A DNA stretch of 64,000 bases from Pandoraea vervacti (GCF_000934605.2 NZ_CP010897.2:434001-498000); one strand, 5' to 3'; counted from the stretch's first letter, positions 42,941 through 52,257 are shown. Translations and numbers: made by a program. The notes: a model not told the origin generated them from the sequence alone.

Positions 42941-44125
42941 TCAGACGAGTTCGATGGCCATGGCCGTCGCTTCGCCGCCGCCGATGCACAGGCTAGCCAC
43001 ACCGCGTTTGCCGCCGGTCTTGCGCAGGGCGCCGATCAGCGTGACCAGAATGCGTGCGCCGGAGGCGCCGATCGGGTGACCGAGCGCACAGGCGCCGCCG
43101 TGAATATTCACCTTGTCGTGCGGCAGATCGAACTCGTGCATCGCGGCCATGGTGACGACTGCGAACGCTTCGTTGATTTCGTAAAGATCGACGTCCGTCG
43201 TCGACCAGCCGGTCTTCTCGAAGAGCTTGCGCATCGCACCGACCGGGGCGGTCGTGAACAGGCCCGGTTGCTGTGCGAACGTGCTGTGTCCGGCGATGCG
43301 CGCGAGCGGCGCGAGACCCAGACGCTTCGCGGTGGATTCGCGCATGAGCACGAGGGCTGCGGCGCCGTCGGAGATCGACGACGAGTTCGCAGCGGTCACC
43401 GTGCCGTCCTTGCGGAACGCGGCCTTGAGCGTCGGGATCTTCTCGGGATTGGCCTTGAACGGCTGTTCGTCTTGTTCGACAAGCGTGTCGCCCTTGCGGC
43501 CCGGCACCGTCACAGCGGTGATTTCCCAGGCGAACGAGCCGTCCTTCGTGGCGTTTTGCGCGCGTTCGAGCGAGGCGATGGCGAAAGCGTCCTGCGCTTC
43601 GCGGGTGAAGGCGTAACGGTCGGCGCATTCCTCGGCGAAGGTGCCCATCAGGCGGCCTTTGTCGTAAGCGTCTTCCAGACCGTCGAAGAACATGTGGTCA
43701 ATGACCTGGCCGTGCCCCATGCGCATGCCGGCGCGCGCCTTGGGCAACAGATAGGGGGCGTTGCTCATGCTTTCCATGCCGCCCGCAACGATCACGTCGG
43801 CGCTGCCTGCGACAAGCATGTCGTGGGCGAACATGGCGGCGCGCATGCCCGAGCCGCACATCTTGTTGATGGTGGTGGCGCCGGCGGCGAGCGGCAGGCC
43901 GGCGCCCAGCGTGGCCTGACGTGCCGGCGCTTGTCCCTGGCCTGCGGGCAGCACGCAGCCCATCACGACTTCGTCGACCTGTTCCGGCTTGAGGCCGGCG
44001 CGCTCGACGGCGGCGCGAATGGCAGCGGCGCCCAGTTGCGGGGCGGCGACGTCGCCGAAAACCCCTTGCAGGCCGCCCATCGGGGTGCGGGCTACCGAGA
44101 CGATGACGATCGGGTCGTGTTGCAT
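42941..44125 (-). CDS. acetyl-CoA acetyltransferase (thiolase)
   Basis: A 394-residue thiolase from the ATG at 44125 (AAGGAG 6 bases upstream). The nucleophilic Cys is in TTINKMCGSGMRAAM at about 91, the His in NIHGGACALGHPIGASGAR, and the second Cys in GVASLCIGGGEATAM. It condenses or cleaves acetoacetyl-CoA. In this cluster it would split the acetoacetyl-CoA formed from the HMG-CoA lyase product into acetyl-CoA, completing leucine breakdown. A polyhydroxybutyrate role is also possible. Confidence 0.92.
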   Translation of the reverse strand: MQHDPIVIVSVARTPMGGLQGVFGDVAAPQLGAAAIRAAVERAGLKPEQVDEVVMGCVLPAGQGQAPARQATLGAGLPLAAGATTINKMCGSGMRAAMFAHDMLVAGSADVIVAGGMESMSNAPYLLPKARAGMRMGHGQVIDHMFFDGLEDAYDKGRLMGTFAEECADRYAFTREAQDAFAIASLERAQNATKDGSFAWEITAVTVPGRKGDTLVEQDEQPFKANPEKIPTLKAAFRKDGTVTAANSSSISDGAAALVLMRESTAKRLGLAPLARIAGHSTFAQQPGLFTTAPVGAMRKLFEKTGWSTTDVDLYEINEAFAVVTMAAMHEFDLPHDKVNIHGGACALGHPIGASGARILVTLIGALRKTGGKRGVASLCIGGGEATAMAIELV

Positions 44126-44297
44126 GGCAATCTCCTTGACTCGTTGATGCATTGAACGGGTTAAGGCGCTGGCGCCGTTGTCCTCTCGGACGGGCGGCCA
44201 ACGCCCGGATATTCAAAGCTTGCGTCCTTCCACGTCCACGCGAGCGCGCACCGGCTCAGGGGTGTCCGGCGGCACGAGGCCATGCCGGACGGCGTCG

Positions 44298-44978
44298 CTA
44301 CGCCCGTGGATGACGCAATTCGGCCATCGCTTCCACGCAGCGGTCATAGACGCGCGGCAGGGCTTCGAGGCTGTTCACCGACATGCGCAGATCGCGCACC
44401 AGTCCGTCGCGCAGGCCGTACACCCAGCCATGCACCGTGACTGGCTGGTTGCGGGCCCAGGCGTCGCGCAACACGGTCGTGTGGCAGATGTTCACGACCT
44501 GTTCGATGACATTCAGCTCACACAGGCGGTCGTGGCGCGAGTCGCGCGAGGGCAGTGCGTCGATCTGGTCGACGTGGCGCTCGTAGACATCGCGTACGTG
44601 GCGCAGCCAGTTGTCGACGAGGCCCATCTTCGCGCCGTCGAGCGCGGCGCCCACGCCGCCGCAGCCGTAGTGGCCGACCACCATGATGTGGCGCACCTTC
44701 AGGACTTCGATGGCGAACTGCAACACCGACAGGCAGTTCAGATCGCTGTGCACGACCACGTTCGCGATGTTGCGGTGGACGAACACCTCACCCGGGGCCA
44801 GCCCCGTGATCTGATTGGCGGGTACGCGAGAGTCCGAGCAGCCGATCCAGAGGTATTCCGGGGTCTGTATTTTGGCCAGTCGCTCGAAAAACGTGGGATC
44901 TTCCGCGTTCACGCTGGCGACCCAGGCGCGGTTGTTATCGAGCAGATGGATGAGAGGCTGGTCTTTGTCTTCGGTCAT
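44298..44978 (-). CDS. can: beta-class carbonic anhydrase
   Basis: A 226-residue zinc enzyme that hydrates CO2 to bicarbonate. Zinc ligands are visible in LWIGCSDSRVPANQI (Cys, with the Asp-Arg dyad) and VVGHYGCGGVGAAL (His and Cys). The start MTEDKDQPLIHLLDNNRAWV is typical for the E. coli Can group. Its position in the liu run makes sense, since methylcrotonyl-CoA carboxylase consumes bicarbonate, but co-regulation is only inferred. Confidence 0.94.
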   Translation of the reverse strand: MTEDKDQPLIHLLDNNRAWVASVNAEDPTFFERLAKIQTPEYLWIGCSDSRVPANQITGLAPGEVFVHRNIANVVVHSDLNCLSVLQFAIEVLKVRHIMVVGHYGCGGVGAALDGAKMGLVDNWLRHVRDVYERHVDQIDALPSRDSRHDRLCELNVIEQVVNICHTTVLRDAWARNQPVTVHGWVYGLRDGLVRDLRMSVNSLEALPRVYDRCVEAMAELRHPRA

Positions 44979-45043
44979 GATCGTGTCATCCGGCGGGCGT
45001 GTCCTTGGCTGGTCTCGTCGATATCGTCCAGAGGGCGCAAGCC

Positions 45044-46855
45044 TCAGGCAGCCGCCGCGCGCGGCGGCGCACCCGGGGCGTCGGCATGGCGGCCGGCGCC
45101 GTAGCGATTGACGAAACGCAGCGCGACATCGTACGGATAGAAGTCGTGCATCTGTCCGGCTCGCACCCGATCCTGAAAGCCTTGCCACAGGGCGGGGTCG
45201 AAAAAATCCGGATGATGCTGGCTCAGATAGTGCCGCACGCGCGCGTCTCCCGTCAGAAACGTCTCGAACGTCTCGGGAAACACGTCGTGCGGGCCTACAC
45301 GGTACCAGACTTCCCCCGACATCGCCTCTTCTTCGTTACGGGGTTCCGGCACCCGGCGGATGTGGCAATCCGTCAGATATTCCAGCTCGTCGTAATCGTA
45401 GAAGACCACCCGGCCGTGACGGGTCACGCCGAAATTTTTGTACAGCATGTCGCCCGGAAACACGTTCGCCGCCATCAATTCCTTGACCGCGTTGCCGTAC
45501 TCGCGCATCGCGTGATCCACCTGCGCGTCGGAGGCCGTTTGCAGCCACAGATTGAGTGGCGTCATGCGGCGTTCGATATAGCAGTGACGGATGACGAGCG
45601 CGTCGCCGTCGATCTCCAGCAGCGAGGGCACTTCGCTTTGCAACTGGGCGAGCAGGGCGTCGTCGAAACGCGAGAGCGGGAAGGCCACACTGGAGAACTC
45701 CAGCGTGTCGGCCATGCGTCCCACGCGATCATGCTGCTTGACCATCAGATACTTCGCTTTCACCTGTTCGCGCGTCGTCTCCTTGGGCGGCGCGAAGCGC
45801 TCGCGAATGAGCTTGAAGACATACGGATACGAGGGCAGCGTGAACACCAGCATCACCAGCCCGGGGATGCCGGGGGCGCTGACGAACTTGTCGCTCGAAT
45901 GCTTCAGGTGATGCAGGAAATCGCGGTAGAACAGATTCTTGCCGTGCTTTTGCAAGCCGACCGACGTGTAGATCTCCGCCTTCGGTTTGCCCGGCATGAT
46001 GGTGCGCAGGAAGTGCACGTAGGCCGACGGGACTTCCATGTCGACCATGAAATACGCGTGCGAGAAACTGAACATGACGCGCAGGTGCTCGCCGCGCAGC
46101 AGCACGGCGTCGAGTGCGAGATGACCGTTGCCGTCATGCACGATCGGGATGGCGAACGGCGTCGTCGCGTCCCCGTTCACGATGCGTCCGACGATGTACG
46201 CCGCCTTGTTGCGAAAGAACAGCGACGCGAGCACGTGGATCTGAAAGTTGGGCGCGGCCTCGAACGTGCCGAAAGCCTCTTCGATGGCGCGCATCGCGTA
46301 GCCCACATCGCGCGACAGATCGGCGAACGGACGCTGCAACTGGAAGTTCGTGACGATGCGCGTGAGCGTCGCCGCCATGCCGTCCTGCGCCGGATAGTAG
46401 ACGCGGTACGTTGGTCTGGCCGCCGGCGCGTCGTTCTCGATGTACTCCGTCGCGACCGCAGGGCGCACGAAGATAAAGCGATTGTTGAAGTACGAGCGGT
46501 GCAGGATCCTGCAGCACACCGAGTTGAAGAACGTCTCGGCGAGTTCCGGCTGACGATGCTCGGTGAGCAGGCCGATGTAGTGCAGCTTCACTTGCTGCCA
46601 GACGTCGTCGTCGAGCGATTGCGCGTCGAACTCGTCTTCCAGCGTGACGATGCATTCGCGAACCCGTTCGTCGTAATAGGCGATGCGGTCACGCTGGAGT
46701 TTCTGAATGCCCATGAAATCGCCCGCCTCGAAACAGGCCCGCGCCGCCACACATACCTCGCGGAAGATGCGGTAATGCTTGTCGAAGCCGTCCAGCATCA
46801 GGCGGGCGACATCGAAAGCGACCTGCGACGACAGGAGTTTCGGGAAGCGGTTCAT
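45044..46855 (-). CDS. aceK: isocitrate dehydrogenase kinase/phosphatase
   Basis: A 603-residue bifunctional enzyme that phosphorylates isocitrate dehydrogenase to send carbon into the glyoxylate bypass and reverses it. It starts MNRFPKLLSSQVAFDVARLM. Family regions include YRVYYPAQDGMAATLTRIVT, the kinase part MLVFTLPSYPYVFKLIRERF with nucleotide-binding residues, and GDMLYKNFGVTRHGRVVFYD (catalytic/metal region) followed by YDELEYLTDCHIRRVPEPRN. The length is usual. It follows isovaleryl-CoA dehydrogenase on the same strand (gap of 57 bases). Confidence 0.96.
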   Translation of the reverse strand: MNRFPKLLSSQVAFDVARLMLDGFDKHYRIFREVCVAARACFEAGDFMGIQKLQRDRIAYYDERVRECIVTLEDEFDAQSLDDDVWQQVKLHYIGLLTEHRQPELAETFFNSVCCRILHRSYFNNRFIFVRPAVATEYIENDAPAARPTYRVYYPAQDGMAATLTRIVTNFQLQRPFADLSRDVGYAMRAIEEAFGTFEAAPNFQIHVLASLFFRNKAAYIVGRIVNGDATTPFAIPIVHDGNGHLALDAVLLRGEHLRVMFSFSHAYFMVDMEVPSAYVHFLRTIMPGKPKAEIYTSVGLQKHGKNLFYRDFLHHLKHSSDKFVSAPGIPGLVMLVFTLPSYPYVFKLIRERFAPPKETTREQVKAKYLMVKQHDRVGRMADTLEFSSVAFPLSRFDDALLAQLQSEVPSLLEIDGDALVIRHCYIERRMTPLNLWLQTASDAQVDHAMREYGNAVKELMAANVFPGDMLYKNFGVTRHGRVVFYDYDELEYLTDCHIRRVPEPRNEEEAMSGEVWYRVGPHDVFPETFETFLTGDARVRHYLSQHHPDFFDPALWQGFQDRVRAGQMHDFYPYDVALRFVNRYGAGRHADAPGAPPRAAAA

Positions 46856-46912
46856 ACCGGGCGACGGTGATGACGATGACGGCAATGACAGTGATGACGT
46901 GCGTCGCTGCGC

Positions 46913-48094
46913 TTACATCGTCTCGGCGAACAGCTCGCGACCGATCAGCATGCGACGGATCTCGGACGTGCCGGCGCCGATTTCGTAAAGCTTGGCGTCG
47001 CGCCACAGACGTCCGACCGGGTATTCGTTGATGTAGCCGTTGCCGCCTAGAATCTGAATCGCCTCGCCCGCCATCCACGTCGCCTTTTCCGCCGTATAGA
47101 GAATCACGCCGGCGCAGTCCTTGCGCACCTGACGCACGTGATCGCTGCCGAGCGAATCGAGCTGACGGCCCACCGCGTACAGATACGCGCGGCTTGCCTG
47201 CAGGATCGTGTACATGTCGGCGACCTTGCCCTGAATCAGCTGGAATTCCCCGATCGACTGGCCGAACTGCTTGCGGTCGTGGATGTACGGCACCACCACG
47301 TCCATGGCTGCCTGCATGATGCCCAGCGGGCCGCCGGCGAGCACGGCGCGCTCATAGTCCAGCCCGCTCATCAGCACCTTCACGCCGCCGCCGACCTGCC
47401 CGAGCACGTTCTCTTCCGGCACTTCCACATTCTCGAACACCAGTTCGCCCGTGTGCGAGCCGCGCATGCCGAGCTTGTCGAGCTTTTGCGCGACGGAGAA
47501 GCCTTTCATGCCCTTCTCGACGAGGAATGCCGTCATGCCGCGCGCGCCGGCGTCGATGTCCGTCTTGCCGTACACGACCAGCGTGTCGCAGTCCGGGCCG
47601 TTCGTGATCCACATCTTCGTGCCGTTGAGCACATAACGGTCGCCGCGCTTCTCGGCACGAAGCTTCATGCTCACGACGTCGGAGCCGGCGTTCGGCTCGC
47701 TCATTGCCAGCGCGCCCACGTGTTCGCCCGACACCAGCTTGGGCAGATACTTCGCCTTCTGCGCGGCCGTGCCGTTGCGATGGATCTGATTCACGCACAG
47801 GTTCGAATGCGCGCCGTACGACAGGCCGACCGAAGCGGAGGCGCGCGAGATTTCTTCCATCGCGATCATATGGGCGAGATAGCCCATGTTCGCGCCGCCG
47901 TACTCTTCCGAGACTGTCATGCCGAGCACGCCCAGATCGCCCATCTTGCGCCACAGGTCCATCGGGAACTGGTCGGTGCGGTCCACTTCCGCCGCGCGTG
48001 GCGCGATCTCCTTCGATGCGAAGTTCGCGACCGATTCGCGCAGCATGTCCAGGTCTTCGCCGAGCATGAAATTGAGGCCGGGCAACGTCGTCAT
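46913..48094 (-). CDS. liuA: isovaleryl-CoA dehydrogenase
   Basis: A 393-residue FAD acyl-CoA dehydrogenase that converts isovaleryl-CoA to 3-methylcrotonyl-CoA. It starts MTTLPGLNFMLGEDLDMLRE. Typical segments are LGVLGMTVSEEYGGANMGYL, SVGLSYGAHSNLCVNQIHRN, GALAMSEPNAGSDVVSMKLR (FAD contact), KMWITNGPDCDTLVVYGKTD, the catalytic Glu region of IVDs in VLMSGLDYERAVLAGGPLGI and the C-terminal GNGYINEYPVGRLWRDAKLYEIGAGTSEI region. It is near the promoter end of the liu run. Confidence 0.95.
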   Translation of the reverse strand: MTTLPGLNFMLGEDLDMLRESVANFASKEIAPRAAEVDRTDQFPMDLWRKMGDLGVLGMTVSEEYGGANMGYLAHMIAMEEISRASASVGLSYGAHSNLCVNQIHRNGTAAQKAKYLPKLVSGEHVGALAMSEPNAGSDVVSMKLRAEKRGDRYVLNGTKMWITNGPDCDTLVVYGKTDIDAGARGMTAFLVEKGMKGFSVAQKLDKLGMRGSHTGELVFENVEVPEENVLGQVGGGVKVLMSGLDYERAVLAGGPLGIMQAAMDVVVPYIHDRKQFGQSIGEFQLIQGKVADMYTILQASRAYLYAVGRQLDSLGSDHVRQVRKDCAGVILYTAEKATWMAGEAIQILGGNGYINEYPVGRLWRDAKLYEIGAGTSEIRRMLIGRELFAETM

Positions 48095-48203
48095 GACACA
48101 GTCTCCAGAGGGTGGCGCGTGGCGTTCGGCCCGCGCGCATGTTCGATGATGTAGTGGGCTTCTAAAGCGATGTTGCTGCGATGCGTCCGGTGATGCGAAC
48201 CGA

Positions 48204-48686
48204 TCAGCGTGCCGTGCCTGCCGCCGTGGCGGAATTGACGGGCAGCACGAAGAGCGTTTGCTGCATGAGGGCGCAAAGCGTCCATTGGCCGTGATCGACG
48301 GCGAACAGTTCGGCCGTGGCGACGATCAGGGTGCGCCCGGCTTTCACGACCTGACCGCGTCCGACCAGTGTATCGCCCTTGCCGGGGGCCAGAATATTCA
48401 GTTTGTACTCTGCGGTGACCAGTTCCTGCTCGGGCGAGATGCGCGTGTAACCGGCGTAGCCCCCTGCCGAATCGGCGATGGCCCCGATCACGCCACCGTG
48501 AAAGTAGCCGAGCTGCTGATTGACCTTGTCGGAGAACGGCAGCGAGATCTCGCAAAACCCATCGGCCAGATGCGTGAGCCGCGCGCCCCAATGGGTCATC
48601 ACGCCTTGTTTGTCAAAACTGGCGCGGATTTTCGCAGCGACGGCGTCGTCGAGCGGAGCGGCGTGAGGGGCAGGGGCGTTGACCAT
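48204..48686 (-). CDS. PaaI-family hotdog thioesterase
   Basis: A 160-residue hotdog-fold protein of the PaaI/YigI group that hydrolyses acyl-CoA thioesters. The family core is NQQLGYFHGGVIGAIADSAG (with the His-Gly-Gly catalytic loop), then AEYKLNILAPGKGDTLVGRG and KAGRTLIVATAELFAV. It is the first gene after the LiuR-type site at 48735 and precedes isovaleryl-CoA dehydrogenase by 109 bases, so it is probably the first gene of the liu transcript. It may release CoA from dead-end acyl-CoAs. Confidence 0.87.
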   Translation of the reverse strand: MVNAPAPHAAPLDDAVAAKIRASFDKQGVMTHWGARLTHLADGFCEISLPFSDKVNQQLGYFHGGVIGAIADSAGGYAGYTRISPEQELVTAEYKLNILAPGKGDTLVGRGQVVKAGRTLIVATAELFAVDHGQWTLCALMQQTLFVLPVNSATAAGTAR

Positions 48687-48734
48687 GGTCGCGATGAAAG
48701 GGCAGTGAGAAGCCGAGTGCCCCGATGTTACTTA

Positions 48735-48753
48735 ACGTTTACGTAAACGTAAA
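48735..48753. promoter_or_regulatory. LiuR-type operator before the thioesterase/ivd genes
   Basis: ACGTTTACGTAAACGT is a perfect 16-base palindrome, extended by AAA, 49 bases upstream of the thioesterase ATG. TTTACGTAAACGTAAA aligns with the sites at 20916 and 49469. Confidence 0.72.
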
Positions 48754-48770
48754 GTAAGGACTTTCCAGAG

Positions 48771-48836
48771 GGTGAGGGGGTAAGGGGGTAAGGGGGTAAG
48801 GGGGTAAGGGGGTGAGGGGGTGAGGGGGTGAGGGCG
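48771..48836 (+). repeat. G-rich 9-base minisatellite, about 7 copies
   Basis: GTAAGGGGG and GTGAGGGGG units are repeated head to tail, giving eight or nine runs of four or more G on the plus strand. The tract could form G-quadruplexes. It lies between the liuR 3' end and the LiuR-type operator of the liu run. Confidence 0.85.
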
Positions 48837-48966
48837 TTGGATGGGCGGGGACCGGCGCTGCCCTGACGGAGAGACTTTCAGGTGGAACGGAGTCAGGGTA
48901 GTGCTGGTCCCCGCGGCCCTGGGGGTGGGCGGAGGGCGAGGGGGAGTGAAGCGGGATGTGGTGTTG

Positions 48967-49401
48967 TCAGTGAGAGGCCGCCGCAGCCTTGGGGCGTCGG
49001 GCGATGGGCGGCACGGCTTCACCGGCGGCTTCGAGCAGCGACAGGCATTGGGCCTCGTGCTGGGAGACTTCGTCGAGCGTGGCGTGGAGGTCTTCGAGTT
49101 GCTGTTCGAGCACCTGACGATGCTGGGCGAGCGTTTCGAGGAAGACTTTCAGTTGCGGCACCGTGTCTTTCGGCGACTCGTAAAGGTCGAGAATCGTCTT
49201 GATTTCGGATAGGGTCAGTCCGAGGCGTTTGCCGCGCAGGGTGAGTTTCAGGCGTGTGCGATCCTGACCGGTATAGACACGATGGCGCCCGCCGGGGCCT
49301 TCGCGGGCGGGCGTGAGCAGACCCTGATCCTCGTAAAAGCGGATCGCGCGGGGGGTGATGTCGAACTCGCGGGCGAGGTCGGTAATCGTGTATGTGAGCA
49401 T
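48967..49401 (-). CDS. liuR: MerR-family regulator, probable LiuR
   Basis: A 144-residue MerR-type activator/repressor. The winged HTH is at the N-terminus (YTITDLAREFDITPRAIRFY, then EDQGLLTPAREGPGGRHRVY), and a dimerisation coiled coil follows (KVFLETLAQHRQVLEQQLED). There are no metal-binding cysteines of the CueR/ZntR type. Position beside ivd and a palindrome in its own promoter match the LiuR regulator of branched-chain amino-acid catabolism in Proteobacteria. It is divergent from an MBL hydrolase gene and shares its 155-base control region. Confidence 0.88.
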   Translation of the reverse strand: MLTYTITDLAREFDITPRAIRFYEDQGLLTPAREGPGGRHRVYTGQDRTRLKLTLRGKRLGLTLSEIKTILDLYESPKDTVPQLKVFLETLAQHRQVLEQQLEDLHATLDEVSQHEAQCLSLLEAAGEAVPPIARRPKAAAASH

Positions 49402-49467
49402 CGGGTCGGGTTATGCGATGTGAAGCACAGGGTTAAGCGAATGCTTACCATTGCAGATAGAATTGCC

Positions 49468-49486
49468 GTTTACGTTAGCGTCAACT
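49468..49486. promoter_or_regulatory. LiuR-type operator in the liuR/MBL divergent region
   Basis: TTTACGTTAGCGTCAA (49469-49484) differs at one base from the site before ghrA. It lies 67 bases from the liuR start and 71 from the metallo-hydrolase start, placed to control both. Confidence 0.68.
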
Positions 49487-49556
49487 TGCATCGTATGCAA
49501 TCGGTGATGGCGTCAACCGACAACAAGAGAACAAGTCCCTCTGGAGTGTGGTCCCC

Positions 49557-50639
49557 GTGAATGCCCTCGAACAACAACTGAACTATCCCCTTGGCGATTT
49601 CCTGCCCGACGGCGGCACCGTGCATGAAGTCGTCCCCGGCGTCTTCTGGGTCCGCATGCCGTTGCCATTCGTGCTCGATCACATCAACCTGTGGCTGCTG
49701 CGCGATGAAATCGACGGCGTCAAGGGATGGACCGTTGTCGACTGCGGCATCACGCATCCCCAGATCAAGGCGTATTGGGAACAAGTGTTCGACAGCGCGC
49801 TCGGCGGCGAACCGGTGCTGCGCGTGGTCGTGACCCACTTCCACCCGGATCACCTCGGCCTCGCACACTGGATCTGCAAGGGCGGCGACAAGCAACGCTG
49901 GCAAGCGCGCCTCGCCATGTCGCTGGGCGACTATGCCTGGGGGCGTCTCATGTCCGAGGGCGACAACAACAATGCGGCCAACGCCGGGGGCGAATTCGCC
50001 GTTGCGCACTTCCTCGCGCACGGGCTGGTCGACGAGGCCATGATCGAGCAGATCCGCAACCGCAAGTCGTACTTCAGCGACCTCGTGCCCGAAGTGCCGT
50101 CGCGCTACTTCCGTCTGCGAGATGGCGACTCGCTGCGCATTGGCGGCAGCGACTGGCGTCTGATCGCCGGGTATGGTCATTCACCGGAGCACATGGCGCT
50201 CTACTCCGAGCAGCATAACGTGCTCATCTCGGGCGACATGGTGCTGCCGCGCATTTCCACCAACGTCAGCGTCTTCGACATCGAGCCGGAGGCCAACGCG
50301 CTGCAACTGTTCCTCGACTCGCTCGGCGTCTATCTCGAACTCCCGGTCGACTGCCTTGTCCTGCCGTCGCATGGTCGGCCGTTCACCGGATTGCACACGC
50401 GAATTCAACAGCTTCGCGATCACCACGCCGCGCGCCTGCAAGAAGTGCGCGAGGCATGCGCGAAGTCGCCGCAAAGCGCGGGCGACATCGTGCCCATCAT
50501 GTTCCATCGCAAGCTCGACGCGCATCAAACCACCTTCGCCATGGGCGAAGCGCTTGCGCACCTGCATATGCTCTGGCGCTCGGGCGAACTCAAACGCGAG
50601 CGCGATACCAAGGGCGTGTGGCGCTTCTCGCCGGTCTGA
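49557..50639 (+). CDS. MBL-fold metallo-hydrolase, liu-associated
   Basis: A 360-residue hydrolase. I chose the GTG at 49557, 10 bases after GGAG; the in-frame GTG at 49548 is too close to it. The metal motif is THFHPDHLGLAHW; later ligands are in GYGHSPEHMALY, LISGDMVLPRIS and LPSHGRPFTGLH. A C-terminal helical domain (HHAARLQEVREACAKS, then FHRKLDAHQTTFAMGEALAH) resembles hydrolases found in liu clusters of Burkholderiaceae. A LiuR-type site precedes it. It may act on an acyl-CoA or lactone; the substrate is unknown. Confidence 0.87.
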   Translation: MNALEQQLNYPLGDFLPDGGTVHEVVPGVFWVRMPLPFVLDHINLWLLRDEIDGVKGWTVVDCGITHPQIKAYWEQVFDSALGGEPVLRVVVTHFHPDHLGLAHWICKGGDKQRWQARLAMSLGDYAWGRLMSEGDNNNAANAGGEFAVAHFLAHGLVDEAMIEQIRNRKSYFSDLVPEVPSRYFRLRDGDSLRIGGSDWRLIAGYGHSPEHMALYSEQHNVLISGDMVLPRISTNVSVFDIEPEANALQLFLDSLGVYLELPVDCLVLPSHGRPFTGLHTRIQQLRDHHAARLQEVREACAKSPQSAGDIVPIMFHRKLDAHQTTFAMGEALAHLHMLWRSGELKRERDTKGVWRFSPV

Positions 50640-50679
50640 TCGTCCTTAGCGCTTTACTTTCATGATGCAGTAAACAAAA

Positions 50680-50707
50680 CGCCCCGCAGACCGAAATCTG
50701 CGGGGCG
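50680..50707. terminator. bidirectional intrinsic terminator
   Basis: A 10-bp stem CGCCCCGCAG/CTGCGGGGCG with an 8-base loop lies between convergent genes (metallo-hydrolase and transporter). An A-rich tract on the left (AAACAAAA) gives the U tract for minus-strand transcripts; the plus-strand tail is weaker. Confidence 0.75.
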
Positions 50708-50765
50708 CTATTCATGGCGCGACACGCGCGCCGTTCCTGCTTACGCCGATCTCCGGCGTGCGACG

Positions 50766-52085
50766 TCAGGCGTGTTGCGGCGACGCCTGAATGTTTCGGC
50801 CGTCGCGACCCAGCAGACCGTAGGTCACGAGGCTGATCGTCACCGTCAGCAAAATGTAATAGGCGGGTGCCAGCGGGTTCGCCGTGATCTTGATCAGATA
50901 CGTGATCCAGAACGGGGCGAGGCCGCCAAACAGCATCACCGAAATGTTGTACAGAATCGAGACACCCGTCGAGCGCACGCCGACCGGAAACACTTCCGTG
51001 ACGGCCGTCGGGAATGCCCCCCACACGAAGCCCATGCAGATGGCCGGGAGAATCTGCGCGAGCAGCAGATTGCCCATCGACGGCGCGCCGTGCAACCGCG
51101 TAAACATCCAGAACGACGTCAGCCCGTAGAGCAGCACGAAAAGCAGAATCAGCGGCTTGCGCCCCACCCGATCCGAGATCCAGCCGGTGAGCGGACAGAG
51201 GCACGCGATCAGCATGGCGGCGGTAAACGTCGACAGGCTCGCAGCGCCTTGCGTCAGGCCCAGTTGCTTGACGGCGTAGATCGGCGTGTAGATCAGCGTG
51301 ACGTAGAACGACGTCGTGGCCGCCACGGTCAGACCGAAGCCCGCGATCAGCGCGCGGTAGTGCTTCGAGAACACATCGGCGAGCGGCGTACGACGGGCCG
51401 GCTCACGCGCCGCGGCGTAGGCGAGAAATTCCGGCGACTCCGTCATGCGGCGACGAATGTAAAACCCCACCGGGCCGATCAGAATCCCGAACAGGAACGG
51501 CAGACGCCAGCCCCACGACTCGAGCGCTTCCTTCGTCAGCCCGGTGTTCAGGGCATACGCGCACAACCCTGCGAGCGCGACGGCCAGTGCTTGCGAACAC
51601 ATCTGGAAGCTGCCGTAGAAGCCGCGCAGATTCGGCGGAGAGAACTCGATGAGCATGGCCGTCGAGCCACCGAACTCGCCACCCGCCGAGAAGCCCTGAA
51701 TCACGCGGGCGAGCAGAATCAGCAACGGTGCAGCAAAGCCGATCTGCGCATAGGTCGGTGCGATACCGATGAGGCCCGTGCCGAGCGCCATCAACAGCAC
51801 CATCACCGACAGCGCCGACTTGCGGCCTGCATGGTCCGCGTACAGACCGAAGGCCAGGCCGCCGATCGGGCGGAAGAAGAACGCGACGCCGAGCGACGCC
51901 ACGCTCGCGAGCAGCGAGGTCGTATCGTTATCGGCAGGGAAGAAGAGTTTCGCGATCACGACGGCGAAAAGCCCGTAGACCGTGAAGTCGAACCATTCGA
52001 ACGCATTGCCCAGCGTGGAGCCGATCACCGCTTTGCGACGCAGCGCCGGATCGATGACCGGCGTACCGGTGGGGGTTGTCTGCAT
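50766..52085 (-). CDS. MFS transporter, metabolite:H+ symporter (MHS) family
   Basis: A 439-residue inner-membrane transporter with twelve hydrophobic segments. The start at MQTTPTGTPVIDPALRRKAV has GGAGAGG upstream. MHS features are STLGNAFEWFDFTVYGLFAV, the loop DHAGRKSALSVMVLLMALGT, RVIQGFSAGGEFGGSTAMLI and the central RRRMTESPEFLAY. Relatives import proline/betaine, alpha-ketoglutarate, shikimate or citrate. No adjacent catabolic gene points to one substrate. Confidence 0.92.
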   Translation of the reverse strand: MQTTPTGTPVIDPALRRKAVIGSTLGNAFEWFDFTVYGLFAVVIAKLFFPADNDTTSLLASVASLGVAFFFRPIGGLAFGLYADHAGRKSALSVMVLLMALGTGLIGIAPTYAQIGFAAPLLILLARVIQGFSAGGEFGGSTAMLIEFSPPNLRGFYGSFQMCSQALAVALAGLCAYALNTGLTKEALESWGWRLPFLFGILIGPVGFYIRRRMTESPEFLAYAAAREPARRTPLADVFSKHYRALIAGFGLTVAATTSFYVTLIYTPIYAVKQLGLTQGAASLSTFTAAMLIACLCPLTGWISDRVGRKPLILLFVLLYGLTSFWMFTRLHGAPSMGNLLLAQILPAICMGFVWGAFPTAVTEVFPVGVRSTGVSILYNISVMLFGGLAPFWITYLIKITANPLAPAYYILLTVTISLVTYGLLGRDGRNIQASPQHA

Positions 52086-52257
52086 GTGCCTCTCCTGCTT
52101 GGTTGGGAGTGCCGCAGGCGGATCGGTAGCCGACAGAATGGTCGTCGACACGCGTCCGCTCTATGGCGGCGAGTCCGGATTAACGTCGTGTTTACCTCTG
52201 TTCAAGTTACCCGAACACTCTAACGCAGGTTTGGAATGCACCACAATGGGTCAAAAA

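Noticed and set aside
48771..48836. G-rich tandem array considered as CRISPR or coding
   Set aside because: There are no spacers, the period is 9 bases, and it lies in non-coding DNA.
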